From Sceloporus undulatus (Eukaryota; Chordata; Lepidosauria; Squamata; Phrynosomatidae): a stretch of DNA of 64,000 nt. Positions 12,930 to 27,900 of the stretch are shown here, piece after piece; within the stretch, counting starts at the first letter, position 1, and each line of letters opens with the position of its first letter. The notes beneath the pieces are model-generated. The model was not told the origin of the DNA. It did no database searches and saw nothing but the letters and a program-made list of their open reading frames with translations. Made by a program: the position numbers and the translations under genes. The DNA lies in assembly GCF_019175285.1 (NCBI RefSeq), contig NC_056528.1, forward strand, positions 22,567,802 through 22,631,801, read 5' to 3'.

Positions 12930-15900
12930 AAAAGAAATGGAATAAAGAGGGAAATCACCAAAGAGGAATTCAAACAAATACCGAGCACGTGTAGGGGTAA
13001 AGTCAGAAAAGCTAAAACACAGAATGAACTCAGGCTTGCTAGAGAGGTTAAGAACAATAAAAAGGGGCTTTGGGGGGTATGTCCATAGCAAAAGGAAGAA
13101 GGAAATGGTCGGGGTACTGCGCAGAGAAGATGGCAAAATGCTAACAGGGGACAGAGAAAAGGTGGAACTACTCAACACCTTTTTTGCCTCAGTCTTCTCA
13201 CAAAAGGAAAAGGGTGTTTAACCTGAGGAAAATGGAGCAGAGAACAGAATAGAGGAAATTCAGCACAGAATACGTAAAGAGATAGCACAGGAATACCTGA
13301 TTTATCTAAATGAATATAAGTCTCCAGGACCAGATGAACTACATCCAAGGGTATTAAAAAAACTGGCAAATGTAATCTCGGAGCCACTGGCAATAATCTT
13401 TGAAAACTCTTGGAGAACAGGAGAAGCCCCAGCAGACTGGAGGAGGGTAAATGTTGTCCCCATCTTCAGAAAGGAGATCCCAACAATTATTGCCCAGTTA
13501 GTCTGACATGAATACCAGGAAAGATTCTAGAGCAGATCATTAAACAGAGAGTCTGTGAACATTTAGAGGGCAAAGCCATAATCACAAAAAGTAAACATGC
13601 TACAGAAAGTGTCCTCAACTAGAGCCACATGCACAGGGAATGGGGGCACTCTTTCCCAAGAGGCCAGCACCAATCCCCACCTGTCCAAGCAACCTACAAC
13701 ATACAGGATGCCATCTCTTGGTTGCCTGTAGAGATCTCTGTGCCAGACATCCCTAACACTAGAACAGATCCACCCTCAGGGAGTCAAATTACATACAATG
13801 TGTGCTGGGAACAAGCAGAAAATGTGGAAAACTTACCTGCACAATCCAGGTCACCTGTGGCAGGTCCAGCCCACGAGCAGCAACATCCTTTGAGAAAAAA
13901 AGAAGAGGAAGACCCACAAATGAGTAAGCTATTGGCCAAACGGCAGTTGTTTATGGTATGGACAGGGAGTTTTTTTCATCCCAGGAACTAAATTCTGGTT
14001 TGGGAAGGGCCTCAAGGTCTGCATTCCTATTGCAGTTGACACTAGAAACATAGGGCTGGGTCAAAGCAAAGTGTGAGGGGCAGAGGAGATGCCACTTGCT
14101 CCATTTGGACATTTCCCCCCTCCCCTCCAGCACGTAATACACGGCTCAGCTCTAGGCCTGTTTCATATCTCCAATCACTGACTGGAGATAGAAGTAGAAG
14201 AAACTTGTGAGACGGATGGGCACTCCCCACCCCCCACCGTGGGGAACCCTGCAAGGTAGAGGTCTTCCCATCCTTGGTTTTATTATATTACATTTTGATC
14301 TGCTTTTTCTGTATTACACTTTGAGCCTCTCTTCGGAGTTCACAGAACAATTAAACCTACTCTCCAGTTTTGCAGACATACACAGGCACAGCTCAGCTCA
14401 GATATGACGATGTACCACAGTATGACACCATGGAAGTGAAAAAGAGGCCGTTGGCATTCTATTTGGCATTAAGTAATGCTCCAAATTCAAGAAGCAAATT
14501 TCATGGCTAAAGAGGATTTGAACCTGGGTCTCCGCATTCACACTCTTAACCACTACACTGTAGGCCACAAAACCACTATTTCACCAAGGAATCTGAACTC
14601 AGCAGCTGGGGAAACTGTGTTCCCCCAAATTATAGATAATATGTGAACTATTATCCCCCCAAGCCTGTGTCAGACAGTGGTGGGCATCCTGCAATCCTTC
14701 GACAGATTTCAAAAGCCTCCAGGGAGTGACCAGCACAGAACTGTCCTCCTGTGGCAGTTTGCTGTGTATAGAAAGGCGAGAGAGAAAAAGAAGAGTTTGC
14801 GGTAGAGGCAGAGACAAGGGGATAAGGGTCACTATAAGAGAGGTGAGTTGGTAGGGAGAAAGAGAGAGGAAAGGGGGTGGTAGGTAGAAGAAAAAAGAAG
14901 GTGGAAGGGTGGGTGGAAAGAAAGTGGGGTGCCAAGAGTGAAAGGGAGAAAAAGGTGGCAAAAAGAGAGAAAACAAGAAAGTTTGTGTAGCAGGACAGAG
15001 AAACAAAGCAGAGGGGACACAAGACCAGTAGTGGGATGGTAGGAAGAAAGAAATAGAAAAGAAGTGGTAGGGAGAAAGAAAAAAGAAAAAGAGACTGGAG
15101 GTGGCAGGGAGGGGAGATCAGAAGAAGCAAGAGGGTTAGTGCAAAGAGTGACCAAACAAAAAAGGAGTAGCATGTAAAGAGAGCCAAATGGGGGTGGCAG
15201 AATGGAGAGGCAGAAAGAGAAAAACAGGTGGCAGGGACAGTAATGGACACCTTGCGCATTGCTGGCTCCATCCTTTTCCGACAGCCCACAGCACAGAGCC
15301 TCCTAACAGATTAACCCAAGGAAAGGCAGTCCTCTAGAAAAGGCATGCTCCCACCACCACATATACACATATGCACAGGCTACAGCATGAGAACCTCAGC
15401 TAGAGTCGTTGCATGCAGACAAGGGACCTTCCTATCCCGTGTCTGCATGGGCAAAACACACACCTTCATTCAAATCCTCTTCTAATTTGTTGTTGTGTGC
15501 TTTCCAGCTATTTCTGACTTATGGAGTCCCCAAGGCTTCCATGGGGTTTTCTGGGGCTGAGAGTGTGTGACTTGCCCAAGGTCATCCAGTGGGCTTCCAG
15601 GGCCCAGCAAGGAATTGAACCCCAATCTCCAGTGTCCTAGTCCAATGCTCAAACTCTAATTACTCTAATCCAAGTGTCTGGCAGCCCTTACATTCGCAGC
15701 CTCCGCAACTCATGCAGACATTCTACTTCTCCTTTCAATCTCTGCTGGTAAAAATTCCTAGACCATATGTGATTAACAAGAGGCTAAAAAATAATGTTGA
15801 TATATCTGTATCTACCCATCTCTCTATATTTTACATGCTAACGATAACGACCCCATCTAGTCCAATTTAGTCCATCTTTGCTCTAGTTCCGCTCTCCTTC

Positions 15901-18900
15901 AGCGGTGCCAAAAGGGGGGATTTAAATTGGATTTGACCGATCGCTTGAGCTTATTAGGTGCGATTATGCCAAGATACTGGATTCAGTTTCAAGGAGCTGA
16001 TGAGGAAGAATGGGGGGATTTATTACACCCAGCAGAGCTGGGCATTGAGTCGCCGCCTGTTCTCAGTCCACTTGATGAAGACGAGGCGCTGCCAAAAGAG
16101 GTTATTAGTTTAAGCAGATCAAGGCAGAACACCATGCAAAGCAGTAATGAGTATGCAAATGTATCGCCACAATGCGTTCCAAGCCTTCACCACCATGGTT
16201 TTCCCGTTCTTGCAGTGCAATTAGAGCCAGCTGCCCCCTAACACAATCACACCCATAATAAAACACACAAACACATCATGCTCCATCCTTCTATTTCACT
16301 ACGTGTAACCGTGCCTCTCCATAACAGCTATGAAACATTTTCCCAACAGCCTTACTGGGATTTCCACACTGATGAAGTAAATATTGCACACCAGCAGTGC
16401 CATTGTGTTCATACAAAATGTCAGGAAAAGCAGGAAGACAAGTCACATGGACTAGGGCTGGGCACAGGTGATGGACAGCTCTGTCTTTTTGAAGCACAAA
16501 GTGACACAGAGACTGGAGTATCATCTGCAGGGACCTTTGAGCTGGAACCTAAAATCCATAGTTTGGAGGTCCTGCTCCAGAAATCAGATCTAATTTGGAA
16601 GGACAGAAGTGCTAGTTGGTACCAACAGGCAATACTCACAGTCACTCACAGAGGCTTAGGCTGTTGGGTTTTACTCCCTTCTGGACCTGACAGGACCATG
16701 CTTCATCCTGAGGGGCACACACTCTGTACCAGTCTTCTACAGTGTGTCCTAAGAGGTTTGTGATTGAGCCCAGCATTTCTCTCCCACTCTCTCCCTCTCT
16801 CCTCCTCACAAGGGTGCAACTTGAAGCCTACCAGATGCTGCTGGACTGCAACTCCCACCAGTCCTCATCACTAGCTATGCTGGCTGGGGCTCATGGGAGC
16901 TGCCATCCATGACATCAGACTGCTCGATTTCTTCCACACCACACCTAGTCCCCCAGCCTGAGTACCTCTCACTTCTCAAACCCACAACCATGGGTGGCCT
17001 TTGGGATGCAGACAGGGAAAGGCAACCTGTCTCCCTTGAGGTATCTGGAATCTCCTGAGGATATGCTGCACTGGCTGTGGTTTATGGGCACATTAATTCA
17101 GAGCCAACAGAAGGTGCTAAGTTGCTTTCCTGATGAACAAATGGACCCAACAGTCACCATGTTTCCCTCAAGAATTCACAGTGTGCTGAGCAAAGGAAGT
17201 GCAAAGTGGCCTGTTGTCCAATGATGCCAAGGCAGCTGTGGCCACAAAAGCTTTATCCCAGTGGTTCTCAACTTTTGGCCCTCCAGATGTTTTGGACTTC
17301 AGTTCTCATAATTCCTGACTATTGGCCAAGTTGGCTGAGGCTTCTGGGATCTGAAGTCTAAAACAAATGGAGGACCAAAGGTTGAGAATCACTGCTTTAA
17401 CCAGAAAGGCAGGGTCAATGGCTCTTCAGGAGTGAAGCCCCAGGAACCAAACTAGTTTCTGCATGCAAGTCTCCCCTGGCTCAGCTCTCCATGTCCCCTC
17501 CAAGTGGGAAAGAGCACTAAGGTGCAGGGTATCAGCCTATGACTGGCCAGGAGCATGGAGCATGTGGATTGACCTATACCAGTATAAATACCGTTCGCTT
17601 AGTCCTGGTACCAATTCTACAATTAGGAAAGGCCTTGATAAAGGACAAGGGCAGAAGGCACAATTAAACATCCCTTTCCCATCTTTGTTGTACCTCAAGA
17701 TGTAGCCAAAGCACTCACTTCATACTGAAATAACTTCAGGGATTCTGGAACACAGTAGAAAACCAAACTTCCCAAATCTCAACCTGGCCTATAACCTCAT
17801 CCTGATCCTAAAGATACCCCAAATTTAGGGTGAAAGAATTCAGGTAAAGATGCTTTTGAAAGACACTCAGCGGCCAACAAGGCCTTGAAGGCCTCCTTCG
17901 TGCTGACAATTGGCAACCGACGTGAGGCCTAGAGGTACAGATGGAAGGCAGCTCGTTCAGGTGCCAGGCTGTCAGTTGGATTAAAATGACTCATTTATTT
18001 ACCAAAAGCAGCACACAAAGTGCTTTAGTGGAACAGGGGGAGAGGAAAGAGAAGGAGAGGGGGGAGGCGAGGACCAAGCAGGGAGGCAAGAGCTCTCGCA
18101 CCTTCCCCGCCTGCCAAGAGTCATTACAGCCGAGTGTGGAAGAGCCATCAGCGGGGAAGAGACCCCTGCCGGCCGGGTGACAGATTGGGCTGCGTAATCG
18201 GAGGAGGGTGGGGGGAGCACGGAAAGCTGTCAGAGGGCGAAAGCACTTGGCCGCACCCGCCAGAAAACTGGCAAGATGAGTTAGCGTGATGGAGTTTAAC
18301 GGGCAAACAGAAGTCTCCAAAACCATCTTCTCCTCTCCCTGTGAGTTTGCTTCAGAAAGAGCACCGCCCCAAGAGAAGCTGAGTGAAAAGCTTTGGTGAA
18401 GGAGAAAGCGGAGATAACATTTACAGGGCCAGGCCCTGGTTGACAGAAAGGTTCTCCCAATTTGGTCAAAGATTTGCTACATCTACTTCTGTGGTCCTAA
18501 TTTCTTTGCACTCTAAGTAGTGCTCTTCATCGATCACTCCTACCTCTGTGCTGCATATACCAAGAGATGGAAAGAGACCAAAGGAAGGTGTCTGTCTAAT
18601 GTCAGAAACATTAGACCCAAGTATGGGGATTGTGAGCACTAGAGAAAGTCCGAGGCAGTTCAGGCCTTCTATTCCTTTCCTCAAGAGAAGCCATTGTGAA
18701 CCCTTTGACAAGCCACTCCCAGCCATCACCACCAGCAGCAGCCCTGGAGGAGGTGGAAATTTAAAACTAAAGCTAGAATGTGCCATGTCTGTCATTATTC
18801 TTTGTGAATATGGCCAACTGAAGTAGGCCACTTCACTCTGTTGAATGGACAAGGAACATATTCTTGGGTGTACCAAAGGTCTGCCTGTCTGCTGTTTACC

Positions 18901-21900
18901 TTTATCTTTCTGCTTTAACTTGTGTTTCAACAATCAGTTCCTCTGAGGGAAGCCATCCGCCAAATGAGTTCAAAGCGGGGAAAAGAGAAGCCGCCAGACC
19001 CTTGATGCGCAGCACAAGTCTCCTCAGAGACAGAGGATTAAGCCAGGCGAACCTGAGCAGCAAAGCAGGAAACACTAAATAATGGGGAAGCAGGAAAGAG
19101 AAAGGGAAGAGGGAAAAGAGTAAGCATGGGTTTTGCTCTCTTCTCATATTAACAGTAGGTCTTGGATCTTGCCCAGTACAAGCAAGTAGCAGGAGGCTTA
19201 GAAGAGAAAAAAGAAAATGTGTAATGAAGATATGGAAGTTAACTAGGGTTGTTACATTTAATTAATTTGAATTGTTGGTAAGGAAATCCTTTTAATCAAC
19301 TAAAAAAGGAGTCTCCAATTAACCAGGCAGCATATTTTTAAATTATATCACTCTAGCAGAAAACCAAGATGGCCAAGGAGTGCGGCAGCACTGTGACCAA
19401 AACAGGACACTGAGGGGGTGGGAAAAGGACGCACAAGTAGACTTTGTCGAACATCTTTCTTCAGAAGCATTTTGAAATTCAACTGACTCATTAGATCAAA
19501 CAGCTCTCTGATGATTGATTAACTGACTTAGTTCTCTGTAATTCCCCCTGACAAGACTGAATTAATTCTTTCTAAACTGTTCTTAAAGTTTACATTCTAA
19601 GTCTGCCCTCTTCTTTCATGGACTTGTCATCCAAAGATTTGAGCATCTGCAGATGGTCCTGCCCTGTTTTCCCCAATGGTAGCGCATGCACATGGCTGCG
19701 GCCATGCAGTTGCACTGCTATAGGAAACAACATAACTTGAGGTCCCAAGGAAACCCTGAGGATACGTACCCCTGTGGAGATGAAGAGCCAGCTGTACATG
19801 CCTTTGGGATTCTGGCCCTTTCTGAGTCAAAATGTGACTCTTCACATTTAAAATGAAAAGAAAATAAGATATGATGACAGGCCACACAGCTTTTAAAAAC
19901 CACAAATAAAACCACAGATAAGAAATCACCAATAGTTAAGAGAGCCAACTTAGCATAGTTGTTAGAATGTAAAAAAAAGACAAACTGGGCTCAAATCTCC
20001 ACTTGTCCATAAAGCTCCCTGGATGTTCTTGGGCCAGTCACTCTCTTCACACTTGACCTACCTCATAGGGCTGTTGTGAGGGAAGAGTAGGGAGTAGGAG
20101 ATCCATCTATGCTACCATGAGCTCACTCAGTGCAACTGATAATTAAAATAAAGGGAGGCTTCATGTTCAAAAGCAGTCTACCTCAGAATACTTGATACAG
20201 GGAGCAGACAACAGGGGAGGGTGTCTTTCTTCCTTGCTGAGGAGTCACCAGAGGCCTCTGATCTATCAATGTTGTCACCTCTGCCCCTGCATAAATCCAG
20301 CAGGGATCTTCTCATATCCACCTTTGTCAGACTCCCCAAATGTACAATCATTTCCCCGCCAAAAAAACAAAAGCTAGCAAACCATACATGGAGGCAACCC
20401 CACGGAACTTCACAGGCGGCCAGAGCTTTTCAGCTCTAATGACTCCTGATCACTGTAATTTACACATTTGCAGCAGGAAGACACCGCCAAGACACACACG
20501 TTTTCCCAGGCCAACAGCTGTTGCGATTAGTGAGCAAATTGTGTAGCGATGCAGCAGTCTGATGTAGCTGGAGGTCAAAAATGTGGGGGGAATGAGACAG
20601 AAGAGAGCACAAACCAATAACTGCTGGGGATGGTGGCCTTCGATCTGCCCTTGAAAGGAACCCGAAGAGCAAATGCAGCCTGCCCAGGACAGAAAGCCCT
20701 TTGTATTAATAATGAAACACATTTGCAGGCTTTGCCTCGAACCCAACATTCTTGATTCTCTAGGTTATTCATGAGGACTAGCTACACCACAGTGCAGCCA
20801 CAGTAACTGGCAATCCGCAGGGCAGCCCCAGTCACCACTCTTCTTATTCTGAACACCTCTCACTCTGAATTAGTTCTGTATCATGCTCCCTCTCCCCATA
20901 CCATATGGCAGGATAAACTGGGCTCAAGTTATATTTGGTGACATTCCGTTATTATTTGGCAACTTACAGTGCAGAGTAAAATGCCAGTTTTTGATTGCAA
21001 GAAGTCCTGGAAGACAGCTGTCCTTTCCTAAGAGAAGAAGATAATATCAGTCAAGAGTCACTATATCTTGCAAGTAAAATTAATACCACAGAGAGAACAC
21101 AGAGCTTTGAAGGTGACCAAGGTTTTTAATTTCAAACTGAGTGCCTGGGACCCAATCACTTCCAGAGGCCACGAAATGAAATACAACTAAGTTCAGTTTA
21201 ATTGGGTTTTAGTTGTTTTTACTGTGCTATGTAGTTGTTTACTCCTTGAAACAGCACCCCACCTGGTGCCCCCTGGAAATTGGACTACAACACCCATCAA
21301 CGAACAGCTAGCATGGCTATTGGGAGGCACAGCTCAGCATACTGGGAGGGTAACTGGTTAGGCAAGACTCTACAGAACCACTGATGACACCATAATATAA
21401 AAGCCAATACAGTCTAGTGGTTATAGCACTGGACTGAAATGTTGGAGAACCTGGTCCATAACCCTTATTAGTCAGGCAACTCACTGGCAGTGACCCTGAA
21501 GCCAGTCACCATCTCTCTCTTTTTCAACCTGGCCTATTTTCTGGATGGCTGTGAAGACAACCAACCTACTCTACAGGGTTGCTATAAGGACAGAAAGCCG
21601 AGGGAGGATAACCCTGAACTGCCTGTAGGAAAAGCAGAGAAATATAACTCACCATTACATAACAATAAAGTAATTAAAAATTATCAACTTCAGCTATTTA
21701 GTGGCACTAATTAAAAAACCCAATTAATTGTAACACATGCTCACCTGTAGTTTCTTGCTACTATAATAAGGGGTCAAGGGAGGGAATGGGCGGGGATGGA
21801 AAAGGTTTAGCAATGGAACCATTTGTCTAAAGAGGTGGTGGGGTCTCTTTCTCTGGACATCTTCAAAAAGAGGCTGGATTGCTCCCTGCTGGGATGCTCT

Positions 21901-24900
21901 CGCTGGAGATCTTGCACTAAGCAGGGGGTAGATCCTGATGGCTCATAGAGCCCCTCTCAATTCTATGATTCTATGATCAAACAAGTTGTTTCCTTATAAA
22001 AACTGAAGTCACAAAGTACCTGTAACTCTGCTATTTTTGCTGCCACACATGAATGTGACAACACCTCCAGGCTTGGTACATGCTTTTCAGCCCATTTTAA
22101 AAGGAATTAACTCAGTGGTTCTGAAATGGCAGAGCAGGACCTGGAGGCATTGATCTTTTCCTCCTCCTCCCAAACTTTTTTCTGTATAAAGTTTACACAT
22201 GCGTTAAGTTAAATACTGAATTTACTTAAATAAAACTATTTTAATTTGAACAATGTTATTTCCTTGTAAAATGTTAAATAAGAATATACATGAATGTGCA
22301 GGTGCAAATATTCAGACTAAGTAAACAAAATACTTTTATTCAAATACTAAGTTAAGTGCGAGGGGCGACATCTGCATCTAATAGAGTAAAAAGTTTGATT
22401 ACTTTTAAAAATTAACTTATTTACAACACTACACATCAGTTTAAAGACATCTTTGCATACCACATGCAGTAAATTAAAGAAACTGATGCCAGAGCATCTT
22501 TGTCTACTGAAGGATATGAAACTGGAAAGGCAAACTAAACTGCATGCAGCTGCAAATGTATGGGCCTTCAGAAGTTGTCTGACTGCAAGTCCCAGCAGCC
22601 TTACCACAGGTTGGGAGCTAGGTTGAGTGTTGCAGTACAACAACAGTCCAAGGACCATAAGATTATCTTCCTTGCTCTCTATTATATGCATCTTTGCATA
22701 TAACAGAATTTAAAATAGAATTTATTTGAAAGACAGAAGAGCGCAAGATGCTTGGGGCAGGGAACTCCTTCCTGTTTTTTTCAGCCTTGTGAAGTGTCAC
22801 TGGCATTCATGGGACCCTAGCTATTGCAACAGATGAAAGATGGATTTAAAACCAGCAGGCAAGTTCAGTTATAAATCTGCTCTAGCACTGTGACAGACCT
22901 GATCCTCAACACATCCCACAGCACCTCCCAAATAACATGGACATGGAAAAAGTGTGTGCTGAGGAAAGTGACCTGGCCTCCCTTTCTTCCTGGCCCCGAG
23001 AAGAGAGCCCCATCTTGACGACAGCAGCCATGCCCAGCAGTACCATATGGGAGTCACAATTTAGCTCCATTAATGCTCTTAATTTGAAGACATGGAACGC
23101 TAATTACACACTGGGAACTAAAAGGCAAAACCCCTTCCCCCCATGTCAGCTTTGGAGTGCTGCTTCAGTTGCCTTAACAGCTGGTCAGGTCTGAGTCAGG
23201 CCAGGCCCATTCTACCTCTCTCTCCGCAGCTCAGGCAGACAAGGGGATGGGAGCTCAGGACAACAGAAGCACAGTTTTGGATGGGGAGGGAGGAACAGAA
23301 CAGCAGCTTCTTCATCTTTGCTGTTATGTGCAGTCAAGTCAGCTTTGACATATGGCTACCCTCCAAATGAGAGCCTTCAAGAGCCATTGACTGCTCAGGT
23401 TGTGCAAAATCGGCACAGCCGCGGCTTCCATAATGGAATCAATTAACCCGTGTTGTGGTCTTCCTCTTTTTCTACTGCCTTCCACTTTACCCAGCATTAC
23501 CATCTGCCCCACTGAGTCTTGTGGTCTCATGATATGCCCAAGGAATGAAAGCCTCAGTTTAGTCATTTCGGTTTCCAGGGAGAATTCAGGCTTGATTAAC
23601 TCTAGGGCTCATTTATTTATTTTTACCACATTACATTTAGTGTATGTGGACTTCTGTATCTTTATTATGGGACTTGTGGTGTTGTGCTTTCAGATCACTC
23701 TACTGTGATCTTGCTTTCTTCCACAGTTACTGCACAAAGCCTAGAGAACTACATGTTTTGTCGATATTTGAGCTATATCAGTGAAAAGACCCCTGTGAGG
23801 CTGGACAGGACAGAACAGCTGGGATTTCATGCTGCCATTATTACATTAGATCTGGCTCTGTAGCAGGCACCTCAGGGCAGAAAAGAGCCAACCTACTTCC
23901 ATGAGAAGACCAGAGAAGAAATTCTCTGGCACCAAATCAACAGGGATGCTTTTTGAGAGATGGTTCTAGGAGAAAAATCAGGGCTTCCATTGAACTTAGC
24001 ACCCAACTAGGGTTTGAGCAGACACCGGAGGGGGGCTTACCTCCTGTTTCATGTCACCGTGCAAGCGCGCAAACACCAAAGCTGAAAGAGGAAGCTGCAA
24101 CTTCTCATGTCCTCCTGCCACCAGGTCCTCAGCCAAGACCTTCTGAAAGAGGGCATGGTGAAAGTCCACCTGCTCACAGCTTGAGAAGAAGACAACCATC
24201 TTATTGCCCTTTTCAAACTGCAGGAATGAGAATAAACATTTTTTTTTGTTAGCAATCTTTCTATCCTGCCTTCCCTCCAATAAGTTGAACACACCACACA
24301 TGAGTCTCCTCCACTCCCTATGAAGTAGGTCATGCTGACAATGGGTCAAAGTCACTCAGTGGCTTTCATGGCTGTATCCCTTAATATACAGTGAATGAAA
24401 ACTGCTGAAGCAAGAAATGTTTTTGGGAAGGGGACAAATACCCATTACCCTTTAGAGTAACTGTTGGTTTTGGATCAGTTGAACAGCCATGGAAAGGATC
24501 TATATTATATCAACCTCATCCTGTGAAGAAACTGGCTACTAGTTCAAGCCAGGACTCATTACAAGCTTTTGGTCCTGTGTTTAAGGCCCTGCGCTTTAAT
24601 CTCGCTCAGTATGTTCCCCAATCAAAGAGTCTCTCTCACCTTGAATTTCGCAAGGATAAAAGCTGCCAGTGTCACCAGTCTCAGCTTGCTTGGGACAACC
24701 ACCACGTTCTGCTGAAGTTTTCCTGGCACAGCAAAACTGTCTCTTTCCTCTCCCATGGCATGATCATCCATGACTTCCCCTGTGACTGCCTTTACCTCAG
24801 TTGTGTCCAAGTCCCGGGATTCTCCCACAACAGAAATGCAGACTGGACTCTGCAAGCTGATGTTGGCTAATCTTGAGACTCCTGTTGTAGATAAAAGAAA

Positions 24901-27900
24901 GCAACAAAAACAATGTTTAATATGCATGCCGTACGCTTGCCTTCCCCAGCCTGGAGCACACCAGATGTTTTGGACTAAAAGATGCAATTCTCCTGGATGT
25001 TCTTGCATTTCTGTCTGAAGATGAGGCCCACATGGTCACTCTTCTTGCTCCAGCTGCCCAGATGAATTCTGGGATTGCCCATGCTTTCTGGTTTCTTTTA
25101 CCAAGTGCCAAAATTCCACCCTTTCACCTGTGCTAATCCAATATCTGCGGCCTTTCTGAATTTGGAAGAGGAAGGGTGGAAAAAGACACTTTGTATACAC
25201 ACACACATCTCTCAGCCTCAGTTTTACCAGGCAGAAAAATACCAAGACAAATGGAAATGTTTGCCGTTTTTTACCCACAGTGCCAAGGAATGATAGAACA
25301 GAACTGCACTGAACTTTGGGAAATGGAAGACACTAGTCACATCTGTAGTCTCTTGAGGCTCCTAAGGTGGAAGAACACAAGCTCAAGTTTTAAGACCTTC
25401 AGAGGAGGGGTTTCTGTCATTTCTGTCAGCTTCAGTTAGTCCAAAATGCTGCAGCCAGAATGGTCGCCGGATCTTCAAGGCAAGATCACATAACGCCGGT
25501 ATTAAAATCTCTCCACTGGCTGCTCATTAGCTTCCGGGCCCAATACAAAGTGTTGGTCATTACCTTTAAAGCCCTACATGGCTTGGGCCCAAGTTACCTG
25601 AAGGAACGCCTCTCCCTACACAATCTGCCCCGCACTCTTAGAACTACAGGGAAGCTTTTACTAGAGCTCCTCAGAGTAAGATTAAAATCTACCCATCAAA
25701 AATCTTTTTCGGTTATGGCCCCTTCATATTGGAATAATCTCCCTAAGGAGATACGGTGTATCCCTACATTAGAAATGTTTAAGAAGATGCTAAAAACCTA
25801 CCTTTTTCAATTGGCATACCCTTCCAATTCGTTATAAAGTATACATTATAGAAATTAACTCAAGCCCAAAATATGTTATGATTGATATCGTATGTTGCTA
25901 GACTGATAATGTTTTTATAGATTGTTTTAACAAATTATTATTATATTATGGTGATTACATTTTAAATTGTAAATTGTAAGTGTTTATATTGTTCTCTGTT
26001 TTATATTCTGTTGGAATCCCGCTTCGATCTTGGGAGAAGCGGGAAATATAAATAAAAAACATATTATTTCCACTGGGACTGAGAAAGGAAATGAGTTTTA
26101 ATTATGTTTTAAATGTGCTTTAAGTTGTTTTATCTATGTGCTTTTTTAACAGAAAGGTTTGGGTTTTTTTACCTTTTATAAAATAATATTTTAGCTGAAA
26201 TTTGTTTTAAACTGTGGTAAACTTCCTTGGGTTGTGTGCTGGGAAGAGTGTGATATAAATTAACTAAAATGACAAGTGCATGAGCCCCTGGAGCTGGAAG
26301 GAGAAAAGATACTTAGAACCCAGCCCTTCCACACTGTGCAGCAGCAAATGCTGGGGCTGCCCAGGATCTCTCCCAAGTGACCCTCTCTCACCCACCACCC
26401 CACCAAGCAGGCGGCCACTCCTGTAGGGCCTACCTTCTGTAAGGGTAGCTGACAGAAGAACTCTCTGCTGCTTTGCACTGTCGGCGTTCACGGCATTCAG
26501 GATCACAGTCAAAGCCTTCTCAAATCCCAAATCCAGGATCCTGCAGGATGGGTCACAGAAGGAAAGCAAAACTCAAAAAACCCACAGGAGCCATCCATCT
26601 CTTGGGCACGTGGCAGCAGCCAGGCACGATAGCAGCTAGCAGGTCATACACGGTGGAGGATTTATGGAAAAGAAAACCTGGCTCATTCTGCTGTGAGGAA
26701 ACCATTCCATCCAAGTGGAAGGGCTCAGAACTGCGTGCGTACCTGTCAGCCTCATCCAGAACCAGCCACCTGACACGGCGGAAGTGAACACACTGCGTGG
26801 AATTGATATGGTCCACCAGACGCCCCGGAGTAGCAATCAGAAGGTTGATTCCTTTGCGCAACCTGTTTGAAGGGGAACAGAAAACACTGGGTGGTGTTGA
26901 TATGGCCAAAGAAGCCTGGCTGGGATGGAAGAGCCACGCTGCATTTTGGCAGCTGAGCCTCTGAGCTGAGCTCACAGATTGTATCTGCTTTTCATGTTTC
27001 ACACATCCAAGCACACACACACACACATCCCAATACCCTGGTTTGCCATAAACACAATGTCAGCAGTCACAATCAGAACCAACCAAATTGTAGTTTTACT
27101 CCAAAGAAGGACGGTAAACATCATGGTTCACCCACTATTAACAGCACAGCAAACTATGGTTTTGCCGCAAACCACAAAATCAGTGTCAGAATTTTAAAAA
27201 GGAGGAAGATGAGGAAGAGGAAGCATGGATGTCCAGCACCCATCCATGGGAGCCAAATCATCACTTGGTTATCATTTGAGAACTGGGACACACATCCTTG
27301 CACTAACACATCTAGGATTCTAGAATAGAGCTAAAACCGTGGGGTGGATACACAAGGGCCAGGGTCCTCTTGGTGGCAAATGCAGGCCCAAGTTATGCCA
27401 CATATGCAATGTGACCTTTTTGGATGATGTGGAATGGATGTATCCTGGATCTCTCAGATTCCAGTTCCACATTGGGGCCCCAAAGCCACATTAGCTCTCA
27501 ATGAACCCAGCACAGCTTACTAAAAAACAGAAATTAAAAAATATCCTGGATTGGGCCTCAATCATCTTCAATCTCAAAACTAACCAGAGATCTATCAGGA
27601 GAGGATCCAAATCTAGCTTCTTTCTGCATTCAGGCACCATCTTAAAATAAACAGTTGTGTGCCTTCATAGCAAATCTAATTAACCACCACAAAGCACTGA
27701 GCATTCTACAGTGCTAATGAATGCCATGGAATATAACATTGACATCACTGCCCTTCCCTGGCTGATTTAGCTGCAACCAGCCTTCTGCTCCATCTTAAGA
27801 TCGCCTGGGTCCAGACAACAAATGTGGTCCTCAAGCTGCTTGGGTCAAACCATTTGCTTGGCAAACTTGTAGGAGCTTGCAAGAGATGCAGATAAACTGG

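Larger units (their letters stand above)
10655..12931 (+). mobile_element. LINE-1 (L1), 5'-truncated, nested in CR1
   Basis: It starts inside the ORF2 reverse transcriptase domain (ENIRTVIDI) and runs to an (AATA)n tail at about 12893-12930. The 3' UTR (12709-12850) is G-rich polypurine, a known L1 trait. It is flanked by a 107-bp direct repeat of CR1 sequence (10548-10654 and 12932-13038, one mismatch). It lies antisense to DDX31 in an intron. The long open frame and near-perfect flanks suggest a fairly recent insertion. Confidence 0.9.

Noticed and set aside
14651-15289. 212-codon minus-strand open frame
   Set aside because: It is the complement of a polypurine tract; Ser, Phe, Leu and Pro runs reflect base composition only.
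16278-16763. 161-codon plus frame in a DDX31 intron
   Set aside because: No recognisable domain, no splice context, and composition typical of chance frames.
19938-20150. Possible tRNA gene from box A and box B
   Set aside because: The tRNA-like head cannot form a full cloverleaf and is followed by SINE body sequence; the same holds for 8997 and 34699.
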